Shown here: in pieces, positions 7,901-17,690 of the stretch
Numbering within the stretch: position 1 is the first letter of the stretch
Layout: every line of letters begins with the position of its first letter
Source of the DNA: Bimuria novae-zelandiae CBS 107.79
Lineage: Eukaryota > Ascomycota > Dothideomycetes > Pleosporales > Didymosphaeriaceae
Length of the DNA: 21,433 nt
Direction of reading: 5' to 3'
NCBI GenBank assembly: GCA_010015655.1
Contig: ML976839.1
Coordinates: forward strand, 1-21,433
Translations under genes and position numbers: made by a program
The notes under the pieces: generated by a model
Seen by the model: the letters and a program-made list of their open reading frames with translations, nothing else
The model's database searches: none
Told to the model about the DNA's origin: nothing

Positions 7901-10900
7901 ACTCTCCTAATAATCGCGTAATCTAATAAAACTCGGCCACTAAATAGTTACTTTCTACTGGATTAAACGCCTACTTTATCCCTAAATATCGAACTAACCT
8001 ATTTATAGATAATCTATTAACACCTTTGCGTACTAATTAATTAACCTAATGGCTCTTAATAGAATCCTCGCTCCCATGCACGATCCCTATTAATCTAGCT
8101 ACTAAAATACTATAATACTAGTATTCGCCGCCTACTGCCTGCTAATAACGCCTCCGTTTATTCTCCTCCCATTAATGGTATATTTCCTGCGGCACCCCGT
8201 ACTAAAAACAACCTAAATACGGCTCGAACTAAATCTACTACTCTATTTTTTTAATTATCTCCTTTACTAACTGGCTCTCTACTTACTAATATTACTAAAT
8301 GTCGTGTGCGCTCTATCTATCGCCCGCACCTTTATATATCTTATACTAATTTACCTACTACGCTAATTACGTAACTATTTTATACTAGCGTACGCCTCCT
8401 ACTAGTTCTGCATAAACCTCTATCGTGGACCCCGTCGTGTCTACTCTTATTACTAGAACGCACGCTATACTACTTCTTTCTTTACCTCTCTTTTTCTCTT
8501 CCTCTTCCTCTTCCTCTTTCTCTCTTTCTTTCTCTCCCTTTCTCTCTCCCTCTTCCTTTCCCTCTTCCTCTCTCTCTCTCTCTCTCTCTCCCTCTTCCTC
8601 TCCCTTTTTACTTTAATCACGTCTATCTCTTCTCTATTGCTACTATCCCTATCGCTACTCCTCTTACTCTCCTCCTCTTTCGTCTCCTTGCCTTCTTTAT
8701 AAATATTATATTTCTCTTTCCCCTTTTTACACCCTACCCGCTCTACTTCTCTATAATCTAAATACCCACCTAACACTATTCGCCTACACGTTGCCGCCTT
8801 GCCTTCTCTTACTAACGCTTACACTAACGCATACTCCTTCTCCTCCTACTTGTCTTTGGCCACTCGCTGGGCCCCTTTTTATATAATTATAACCGCCTTG
8901 CTCCGTGCCCTATTTTATCCTGCCTAGCCGCTCTCCTGCGCGTAATCCAACATAGAAAATAGCTAATTAATGTGGACAATGCACTAAATATTAGGAATAT
9001 TAATGCCTATACCTAACACGCTTATAGTAATAATTACTTATCCTTTACTAGATATAAAATCCTCTAATATGCTTACCTTACTAATAGTATTATAATAATA
9101 CGCATGGCACCCTAACTACTACGCTAACGCCTTAACCTTACGCACTAAATTACTATATATTACTACCTTATCTTACCTATACTTATGTAACTTTTGTTAT
9201 ACTACGCTTAATACTATCCCCTTTACCTCCTGCTTCTTTACTACCCTTCCTACCTTAATTACCTAGTATGCCACGTTCGTCCGCGCCATCTCTACCTAGA
9301 ATACCTTAATTTAGTTAGGATTAAAATGTATCCGCCGGAATAACTTATCCTTTTTACTTAGTAGTAATGTCGCTATTAATAACACTATTTACGTCTTAGT
9401 AGTTACTAACTTGCCTAACTACTGTATCTGCTTGCGGAACGTATACCGCTAGTTTAATACTATATAGCACTTGTTAATTATAATCTAGTCTAATTATTAT
9501 ATTACTCTTAAATAGTTTACGAAGGTGGTAAACCCCTGCGTAACTACTAACTTAGGGGTTACTAATGCTACTATAGCTACGTTAGGCAGGCGCCAGCTCT
9601 CCTACGCTATATATAATATTCCTAGCTTTTTATACTACCGCATTATGTTGCCTTATAATGTAATTAATAGGATAACGACGATAGTCGTGCCGCCCTACTT
9701 GGCCTACGCTAGTAATATAAATAACATACTCTTATTCGCCCCTATTAGTATTACTACTACCACGGGGCTCTCTTTACCCACGATAGCATCTATTACCTCT
9801 CGCTATACGCTTTAAAACGTTGCTGTCTTACCTACTATCCTCTATAACTACTTAATCGTGTCTATCTTCCTTAACCTTTTCTATTAATTAATCCTGGCCT
9901 CGTTTACCTTACTTTTAAATAGCGCCCTCTTTCGCTTCCTGCACCTATCCTCCTCGCTACTATTAGGTAGAAACCCTAAAAACTAATACTAGTCTGTGCT
10001 TAATATCTAAAACTACTACTACCTATTTACTATGGCCCTAGCCTACTCTATAATGCCTTGTGCGTATACTATACCTGCCACGTGTGCTATATGCCTGGCC
10101 TATAAATCTACTACTAACCTTACTATATTTTCTTTATTCTATGCCTCGCTTTCCTCTCTTTTTTTTGGCTAAAATGCCGTGGCCCTGCGTAAAAACCATT
10201 AACTAATGCTAATAGCAATCTTACGATACGCGGTAATTATTAATAGCTAGCCTAATTTAACGCTAGTCTCGCGTTTTAATACCTCTTGTAATTAGTCTGT
10301 CGTCCACTTACGCCCGTTAGGGTTGGCTAGTTATATATATAACGAAATTGCCTCCTTCTTCTATACTATCGCCTCTATCCGCTGCTAAAACGGTAATACT
10401 AGCTATATATAATACACTACTAACTCGCCCACCTCGCGCGGTAAATACTAGTAAATAATTTTAATGTTACCGCTAATGGCATACCCTTTATAGTATCTTA
10501 TTATAAACACTACCTTATAATTCTTAATAAATATATTATAGTGGGCCCCTTTAACCGTGTTGCTGTGCTGTATGCTTATAATCTCGGGCCCCTTGGCTAG
10601 CTATCCGCCTATAATATATATTAACGCGATTAACTTCTCCCTAAATATAATTACTTAGTCTATATACTACCTAACCTCTTACTAGTTAACGCCCGAACGG
10701 GTGCCTAGCTTTATAAACTAGTCCCTAATTTGGGCGTTCTAACTAACCTACTTATATAACTATCGCTTCTCGTTCACGGGCATGCGGGTGCGCTAGTCTT
10801 TTAAAAAATTCTACCCTAATTACTTATTAGTTAAATTATCGCGTAAACTCTCCTACGGGATATTAAAAATAGGCTTAGCGAACGGGCTATTACTAAATAA

Positions 10901-11690
10901 TAAATTCTTTATTAATAACTCTTAACTCTCCTCCCTTAACCCGTGCACCATGCTATAGAACTAGGCTATAGTAAACTATAGCTCCTTATATAATAACTTG
11001 TCCTGCCCTACTTACTCCACGTGGCCGCGTGACGTCATATTATAATGGATTTTTAACCTATACGTCCGTAAATCTAATATCTACTACATGGGACTGTGGC
11101 TATCGCGCACTATAAACTTGTCTTTTATTTACTAAACGTGCTATAAATACCCTTTTAGTTAGCCCTATTACTGGGTGCTATCCCTATTGCTCTTATACAC
11201 GCTATTACTATCTATATCGTCTTTTGCGAATGGATCTAATAATTCTAACGCTTACTACACTACTATAAACTAGGTAATCTTAATAATAGTTAATAAAATA
11301 GGCAGGTACTACTTGGCGCCCTTCTACCTATCCTTTTTTACCACTAATATAACTAATACACACACTAACGGGCTGTCGTACTCTTTATAAGTAATAGACT
11401 GGCTTAATAATGCGACGCAAAATACTAAATATAATTTTTTAATACTTAATAACGCTTTACGCTTGCCTATAATTTTACCCTTTTTTACCTCCTGCTTGGC
11501 CTCTATCTCCCCCACTGCACTGTCTACGTTATCTATTATTGCCTTATCTATATCTCTATCTCTTATTTTTTTGTCTCTTCCTCCTCTTCCTCCTCTGCCG
11601 CTCCTCCTACTACCTTTACTAACGCCTCCCACGCCTCGCGCTACTACTAGGTAAACTAGTACGTAGGGCTCTTTTACGTAAGAGAAGGGT
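7900..11690 (-). pseudogene. Telomere-linked RecQ-type helicase, RIP-inactivated (copy 1)
   Basis: Minus-strand translation follows the fungal telomere-linked helicase (TLH) architecture. It starts with a basic, Arg/Gly-rich linker near 11590-11630. The conserved upstream domain follows, with GGQLAKGPEIISIQHSNT-like sequence around 10550-10640 (RIP stop omitted) and HIAHVAGIVYAQGII near 10050-10110. A superfamily-2 helicase core occupies about 8890-9830. Walker A reads GANKS (9728-9742; GAGKS expected). Motif II reads NKCY (9464-9475) where RecQ proteins have DE[A/C]H. Motif VI, QESGRAGRD in the family, now has two stops (8912-8938). A cysteine-containing block and a charged tract follow. RecQ helicases unwind DNA 3' to 5'; TLH genes sit next to telomeres in many fungi. 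This copy is dead, with dozens of TAG/TAA codons. Ends are approximate. Confidence 0.88.
8473..8609. repeat. Polypyrimidine/polypurine low-complexity tract within helicase relic
   Basis: An almost pure C/T run on the plus strand, built of CTCTTC- and CTTT-like units with a (CT)n core at about 8569-8590. On the minus, helicase-coding strand it reads as alternating Arg, Glu and Lys codons, so it is an expanded charged linker in the C-terminal part of the former protein. It can form triplex or slipped DNA and is likely to vary in length. Confidence 0.85.
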
Positions 11691-11789
11691 AGTAGCTAGT
11701 AGCACTAGTACTATTACTAACTATCTAGTATTATATACGTAACATGTATACATTTTCCTAGGGTGGAGAGATGGCAAAATATTATTTAC

Positions 11790-14240
11790 TTAACCTAACT
11801 ACATCGTGGCTTCTTTTTATAATATAACCCCTTTTCTTCCTTGTTGGATAATTTAAACAACGCTAGCTACTTATATTAGGGTATATACGCGCGAAATCTA
11901 AGGAAGCTATGCTACTCCTAACTTATATTTTAATACTTAGCTCTCCTAGCTTCTATTGCCCTAGGAGCCTCTTTTAACCCCCGAGCATATATAGTGCCTG
12001 TAATTTACGTTATATGGCTTGCCTAATTATTTACTTTCTTCTCTTTAATCCCATAGTCCCGCTTAAATCCGCCACACTTTAGATATATACGGGATATAGT
12101 AATGGCTACGTGCCAGTAGTAGGTAATATTTAAATTTATTTATAAGTGTATCCACGCCTCTTCTTTTAACACGTGTGTTAACTAGGCACTATCCCAGGTG
12201 GTTATGTCGCTTTTTAACTATAGGAAAGGTGGTGGTAGTGTCTTATCTACCCACACGAGTGCATCTAGCTTTCTCTAGAATGGTAAAATAAACTATAGAT
12301 AGTAAATAATAAGTTCGCTAACTTCTCTAGGTAGATAACAGTGGATAATCTTCGTAGACCTAATAATATTATAACCCTTATAATACGTAGTTACTGTGCT
12401 TACTAGACTATTTTTAATAAAAATGTTTTAATAGTGCCTATTTACTATATTAAAGTGTTATAAGCTAAGAATCTTCGTTCCTCGAGCAGGCTAGCCTATA
12501 GTTATATAAATAAGAAGTAGGAGTTATTTAAGAAATAAATTAACCTTTAAGATGTATCTCTTTACTATAGGTGCTTTTTATATAACTTTTAAGTCTTTCT
12601 TACGTAACTCTACGAATTCGGCGCGTAGTATATTAGATCCTAATATATAATTAAGTATCTAGCGTCCTCCCTTTAGTAACACATCCCTATTATAAGGATC
12701 CTTATAGAAGCTCTAACTTTTAGCACTTTTTATTAGGTCGTCCTATAAGTCGCGTAGTTTAAAGGTAGGGATTACGTCTTCCCCCTTCTTATTATCGTGT
12801 ACTAAGAAGAGCTACTTAAGCTTAGCCTGCGCTAGCGCTACTTGCGTGGTAATAAACTTCTTTAAATTAGCTACGTTTAACTCTAGCTACTTATAAGTAA
12901 GTCGCTTATGGTTATCGGACTAATAAATATACCCTAGACTTGTAGAACTATTTCTAATCTTTTTACCGTACGCCCGCAATTAAAGCACCTAGTTAAATAG
13001 AGACTAACTTCTATAAATTATAAACTAATCCTATATCTTATTAAGTACGTTTGCTAAATGTTTGACCCGTCCTTCCTTCGCTATTAGCACTAACATCTAG
13101 ATAACGAGCATCTGCGATATCTTAACAAACGCGAATAGGTTAAACGTAAAGCAGGAAGCGTCTTAGAGTATTTTCTTTTTAGGGTCTATGGCCAGCGCGG
13201 TAAGGAACCTAACTATCGTGCTTTTAAAAAGGTCCCCCTTTAACGTGTGATCGAGCAAGGCAATGCAGAAATAAAGGTAAGCTTAGTTAAGTTAGGCTTC
13301 TAGTAGCCTTTAAATAGTTTTAGGGTTTAGTTTAATGCCCTTCTCGCCTGTTTAGCCCTGCTTTAGCCTAATAAGCTTCTTACTAACACCTATTATCCAG
13401 TCGAGGTGCCTAAGCTAGGAGGTTGTTAGATGGTGGGCAAGCGCGACACGGTTCTTTAGCTAAATAGTCTAATAGGCGAAGTAGATTAACCTCTTAAATA
13501 TCTACTTATAGTTCTAATACGTCGAGTCGCGAAGTTTAGTTAGTAGTAGTTAGTTAAAGGCTTATTACTGCTAAATAAAGCTGTTAATGCGCGCCTAATT
13601 AAAGATGTTAATTTTATTATCTTAGATAGAGCGATGCGCTTCTTCTATAATATAGTCTAGGCTATCTAAGAATTTAGTAAGAAGTAGCTCTAATACAGAA
13701 TTAGTAAGAGTTACTAATAAAGTAATGTTATTAAAAGAATAACCTTAAAGATATTTTGGCCATCATGTTATTTCTAGCCAAGGCAAGACTTCTATTAGCG
13801 TAGTATTATCTAGAATTACGTCCTCTAGCGTATGCTTCTCTTTTTATTTTTTTAAGGGCCTTGTTAATTTGCGCGCGTATGTACTCCGCCTTAAATAACG
13901 TTACTACTATCTTTTAGTAACTCTACACTTTTTTGTTTTCCGCATCTTTCGCATGCAGGATAATAATAAAGTAGCTATAGTTAGGTCCTTATTTAAACAG
14001 CCGCTGGCACGAAATATTTTTCCACTAGGGAGTAGATCTTATAGTAGCCTTAGGTTAACGTTCTAGGGCACGCTTATAGGTAGTATATTTATTATTAAAG
14101 TGTCTTGTTAGCACTCTTGCTGCTATGCAAGTATAGGTGCACTCTAGATATAATAGCCCTTTATATATAGGGAGGTGTGGTAGAGTAAGCTAGCTAGTAG
14201 GTAGTAACTAGAAGTTAGGCAAGTCTAGGTCTATAAGACA
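11790..14240 (-). pseudogene. Second telomere-linked helicase-family relic lacking the helicase core (copy 2)
   Basis: Minus-strand translation starts with a C2H2/OrsD-like block (ECTYTC ... LTRHFNNKY) near 14100-14170, in which the last zinc ligand His appears as Tyr. It goes on to the conserved TLH upstream domain: TIGQPARGTKILSL (RIP stop omitted; about 12470-12510), STKIIHCYLPREVSELIIYY (about 12310-12370) and AITISRIYLKCGGFKRDYG (about 12050-12110). It then runs out near 11800, and the ATPase core expected next is missing. Copy 1 begins about 100 bp further on in the same orientation. The two upstream domains are clearly related but diverged, so these are paralogues rather than a recent duplication. 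Heavily RIP-mutated, with many stops. Limits are approximate. Confidence 0.8.
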
Positions 14241-15190
14241 CTTAAGTATAAGCTTGTTACTTAGTAGTATTCGCGCTTTCTTTAATAGGCTAAGTTCTAA
14301 ATAGTCGGCGTGCGAACGCGTAAGGTAAGATATATATTAGTTTAGCCTAACGCTATAGCCGCATAGGATATATATTTATATTTAGTAGTTTAGTAGGAAG
14401 TGAAAGAGGTCTATAATAATGCACTAGTAGTTAGTAAGAACGGCCAGGTTGCAATATACACGTAGGAGAGAAGATAGAGGAAAGGGGAAAGAGAGAGGGG
14501 GGCGATAAGACTCTTAACTATAAACGCGAACACGACGCGTGGGTCTTATAGCCCTTACCCCCCTAACTACGCTAGCTTACTACTTAGGGTAAAAAGAGAT
14601 AGCTAGGTAGTATACGTAAACACGTGGGAAGGACTCCCGCGTTATAATATTTAGTAAGGCGAGCTAGGGTCCTACCTAGCGCGAACACGGTTAAGCGTGC
14701 GTCGAAGTTGGGCCAATTAGCTAGGGAGAAACTGGATGCAGGGTTGGATGTATTTGGCGATAATACTCTAGAAAGCAGAATCTACACCTTTAACTAAATA
14801 AAATATATAATAGAGGAAGCCGAGGATGCACGTGTCTATACTTCTAAGTAGTAAGATCTAGATAAAATAAATATTCCTCGTGGTTATAGTTTACTAATAG
14901 GACTATGGTTTGCAGTTATAATCGTGCGGCTACGCCACGAGCGATAGTTATAACGGCCGTTTACAAGGAATAGTCGGGACACATGTATCCACAATACTAG
15001 ACAAACGAAGCTATACCAGAATTATATAAAACAGGTTATAAGGGAATTTGCGCGTATTCATACATTGCAAAGCAAAGAGGGATTTAAGAGTATACCACTA
15101 CTAAAGGGCATAAATAATTAATTCATACACCAATTAGTATTACTAATTCCAATACCTCAACCTGGGAACCGACGCAACGAATCCACCCCC
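14241..15190. other. Transition from RIP-mutated repeats to unique DNA; no gene seen
   Basis: Up to roughly 14.8-15.0 kb the sequence keeps the RIP look (CA/TG-poor, rich in TAG and CTA); a purine run lies at about 14465-14502. From about 15.0 kb CA and TG return to normal and the stretch leads into the 3' side of the precursor gene. A perfect 17-nt palindrome, AATTAGTATTACTAATT, lies at 15132-15148, 43 bp beyond the precursor stop codon. It could fold in the precursor 3' UTR. No coding region was recognised. Confidence 0.6.
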
Positions 15191-15498
15191 TTAATAGTCA
15201 GGATAGATGACTGCGGCATCACCATCGACATGGCTGTTTGTAGTCTCCACGGAGCGGCGATAGTCGGGGTAAATAACTTTGCTATCGTCGTCGGCGTGGC
15301 TGCTAGTGACTTCCGCGGAGCGGCGATAGTCGGGGTAGATTACTTTCGCATCGTCATCACTGCTGGATACCACATCTGACAAGATCAGGGATATGAATAT
15401 GATTGATCTCAGTCATGATTACCTTTGCTTGCGGGAGCGGGAGCGCCAAGACCGATGGAGAGTAGGCTCACGAGAGCGAAGGAGAAAGCAATGCGCAT
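15191..15498 (-). CDS. Dikaritin-type RiPP precursor with three VIYPDY cores
   Basis: Two exons, 15423-15498 and 15191-15375, flank a 47-bp intron (GTAATC...TTGTCAG, branch-like CTGAT) and encode 86 residues. Residues 1 to about 20 form a signal peptide (MRIAFSFALVSLLSIGLGA), followed by PAPA. Exon 2 carries a 22-residue repeat: Ser/Asp-rich acidic spacer, then the hexapeptide VIYPDY, then Arg-Arg. Cores are at residues 37-42, 59-64 and 81-86 (plus-strand 15326-15343, 15260-15277, 15194-15211); the last ends the protein. Signal peptide plus tandem cores bounded by dibasic Kex2-type sites is the layout of ustiloxin/phomopsin/asperipin-class precursors. These are cut in the secretory pathway and cyclised by UstYa-family enzymes. 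Three UstYa genes and a methyltransferase follow. The start is the first ATG before the signal peptide. The core is not one I recognise, so the product is inferred to be new. Exon structure is by eye. Confidence 0.88.
15194..15343 (-). repeat. 66-bp tandem repeats encoding the core peptides
   Basis: Two complete 66-bp units (15278-15343 and 15212-15277) and a terminal 18-bp partial unit (15194-15211) lie in exon 2 of the precursor. The core hexapeptide is identical in all three although its codons differ at four of six positions. The spacer has changed at the amino-acid level (for example HADDDS versus HVDGDA). Confidence 0.9.
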
Positions 15499-16130
15499 GA
15501 TGGCTAACGAAAGAGGAGGAAAGCTTTGGCGTCCAAAAAGAGAGTTAACGGGGTGATCAGTAGATGAGTCGTGTGTGGCTTAGGGTAACGGTCTTATGGA
15601 GATATGAGTACGTGCTACGAAGGCTGCCAAGGCTGATTGGTAGAGTACTTGATCTGATCATTGCTTTCATCAGTCCTTGTCAGTACGCGATACCCTTGTT
15701 ATGTCTCGGACTCTATGAATGATCGACGATGCTAGCATCCAATGATATTGATTCGAAGAAGCACTTAAAAATTAGGATAAATTCAATCTCACGCCAATTA
15801 TACTATCATAAAGGCGAGATTCGTCCCACGATTTTGGTATCACTATGATACGGTAGTTGATCCTAGGCGCTTTCCGGTGGACACGAAACCCTGGGACCCT
15901 TCGGACACCGAAACTGACACCCGATGCAGACCTAGATATGCACGTTACATTGCAGAAATCCGCTGTTACACTGCATATATTGGAACCCAGTTTCTCACCG
16001 ATGAAATAACATTTCACTAATTCCACATAGGTGCGCGTGAGACGAGTGCGTTCCGCCGAAGAATCACTCCTATTTGAGCTTTGAGATGCAAGAGGGTGCC
16101 ATCTGCTTCGACTTGCATACATCTCCCCAT
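15499..16130 (-). promoter_or_regulatory. Upstream region of the precursor gene
   Basis: 632 bp without a convincing gene, lying between the precursor start and the stop codon of the first UstYa gene; both are transcribed leftward. It must hold the precursor promoter and the UstYa terminator. A CCAAT box in the gene's orientation (CCAATCA, minus strand; CCAAT at plus-strand 15636-15640) lies about 140 bp before the start codon, and a pyrimidine-rich run (TTTCCTCCTCTTTC) comes just before it. An open frame of 116 codons at 15772-16122 resembles nothing I know. Confidence 0.4.
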
Positions 16131-17106
16131 TTACATGTCTAAGCCTTCCCAGTAACGGGGCAAAGTGTCTATGTCCCTCGGACGCTCTTCGAACCAGCCT
16201 TCAGGATAACCAAAATACTCGCGCATGGGTTTCAAGAGTGGACTATCCTTGGGGCAATATCTGAAGCAATCTATCACATCATTCACCCCTTGGGTCTCAT
16301 TGATGTAACTAAAGCAGGCTTGTTGCTTATTAGCCCACGCCGTCAGCTTATCCCAGCTGCGGCACATCCGCACTTGATTCTGGCCAGTGGTGATATTGGA
16401 AGTTGTCGAAGTGTAGAACGGTGTATCGTCAGCTTCGCAAATGATGTTTTGCAACAGGTGATCCATACAATGAACTAGGTGTGTGTATGAATCGAGCTGT
16501 GGGCGACCATAGTTGTACAGCACGATAGAACGTCGGACTTTGCGCTGCTTTCATTAATAAGGCTCCGATTTGAGTTGCGCGGTGACTGACCATACAGTGG
16601 AGACTGTGGTGCGCATTGAGAAGATAAATATCGCGACTGTCGTCCCAAAAGAAGGTCGCTGATCTGGGCAACGCCCGAACTTTCGCCCAAATCTTATCTA
16701 GGCTTATCTCCCCTGCGCTAGAGTCGAGACTCTCCCAGGCAACAGCTCTCTCAGCCTCAGTGGCGCTCCCCAATCCGAACGGGGAGTGAGAATTATATTT
16801 TACGGGCAGGTCCCGAGCAAGTTGTGCTGTCGTGTCCGTGAGTATTGCGGGCTTGAGTAACAATGTGGAAACAGCAAACATACCGTATGGTGAAAGGTTA
16901 TGGCGTGTTGTCCATGAAGGCCATGCTAAGGTGTTTGACAACAACAGGGCTATGTTAATCGTTGTAGAAGCAAAGAGAAGACCGATGAGTGATTTCCACT
17001 TTCTGGACGACTCCTTCGGATCCGAGGGGTGTCGTATCACATCGAATGTATCTCTGCGCAGTGGCTCGGTTTCTTCAACTGTATGATGCTCGTAATCCTT
17101 CGACAT
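16131..17106 (-). CDS. UstYa/DUF3328-family oxidase (copy 1)
   Basis: Two exons (16591-17106 and 16131-16544) flank a 46-bp intron (GTCAGT...AAGCAG, branch TTAAT) and give 309 residues. A cytosolic N-terminus is followed by a membrane segment at about residues 39-60 (SLIGLLFASTTINIALLLSN), then a lumenal domain. The two family motifs are HSLHC (residues 167-171, in NAHHSLHC) and HLVHC (194-198, followed by MDHLLQNIICEADDTPF). The splice places them 22 residues apart, normal spacing for the family, and the usual W-x-KL-x-WA-x-ACF block follows. UstYa-type proteins are proposed copper- or iron-using oxidases that form ether or C-C cross-links in fungal peptides. It lies about 630 bp upstream of the precursor on the same strand, so joint control is likely. 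Its exact reaction cannot be read from sequence. Confidence 0.88.
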
Positions 17107-17690
17107 GATGATTTTGTAGAAACTGAAGTAAGAAGTTGTCTGGAAAATGTCGCAAAACCTCGAAAACTACCTGGAACCCAATTTTGCACGTTGCATGGTA
17201 AAATCTTTTGCCGAACCCCAACCGCCGCATTGTGAGGCCAAGGGACGTTACGGATCTGAGTCAAGTCTGTGATATTGTTCCTTCTCCAAAACAGTATGCG
17301 TACATACTAGGGTCGAGAAAATCCCGGCCCAGGATAACCCATGCCTCAGTCATGCTCTATGGAAGCGCTTCTCGCCCCGACGCTCAGGCTCGACAGTCAA
17401 AACACTATGCGCTTTGCCGGCACAAACCAATCACGGCCATCTACCCGCTCACCCACTTGCCGGGGTGACATACGCACTCCGCATGACGATCTGGAATTGA
17501 TGCTAATGAAGGCTGCAAGAAGCTGTGGTAGTATTGGGTAATGAAGTTCTCAACATTTTCAAGGGTTGCATTTGAGCCTTACAACCCTTGTCCGTCATGA
17601 CAACTACTAAGATGCATGTCAGCCTTGACTTACAGGATTAATCTAACATGCAGCAGACCGCTGCGCCCGTCGTGCTTACCCAGTACAGTC
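17107..17690. other. Intergenic region between two UstYa genes; no gene seen
   Basis: 584 bp between the start of copy 1 and the stop of copy 2, both on the minus strand. It must hold the promoter of copy 1 and the 3' end of copy 2. Short open frames occur on both strands, but none shows a domain, signal peptide or splice pattern worth calling. No clear TATA box or repeated operator was found. Confidence 0.5.

Noticed and set aside
7601..7921. 106-codon plus-strand frame rich in Phe, Leu, Tyr and Ile that looks like a membrane protein
   Set aside because: It follows from a T-rich, RIP-altered sequence; helicase relic remnants lie just beyond on the other strand.
8425..8616. Ser/Leu/Phe-rich plus-strand frame
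   Set aside because: It is the reverse side of the CT-rich tract; the minus strand gives the helicase-family sequence.
9525..9815. 96-codon plus-strand frame
   Set aside because: It is antisense to the helicase Walker A region, which is clearly recognisable on the minus strand.
11463..11654. 63-codon plus-strand frame with Leu/Pro-rich sequence
   Set aside because: It is the shadow of the basic Arg/Gly linker of helicase copy 1.
15260..15343. Possible CRISPR-like or satellite repeat
   Set aside because: The 66-bp period is in frame, lies in a spliced secreted-peptide gene and preserves the peptide at silent sites, so it is a coding repeat.
15772..16122. 116-codon open frame on the minus strand between the precursor and UstYa copy 1
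   Set aside because: No recognisable domain, signal peptide or splice pattern, and it starts within the 3' flank of UstYa copy 1. It is more likely chance.
17208..17541. Plus-strand frames between UstYa copies 1 and 2
   Set aside because: Short, overlapping, without family motifs, and in the promoter/3' UTR region of two leftward genes.
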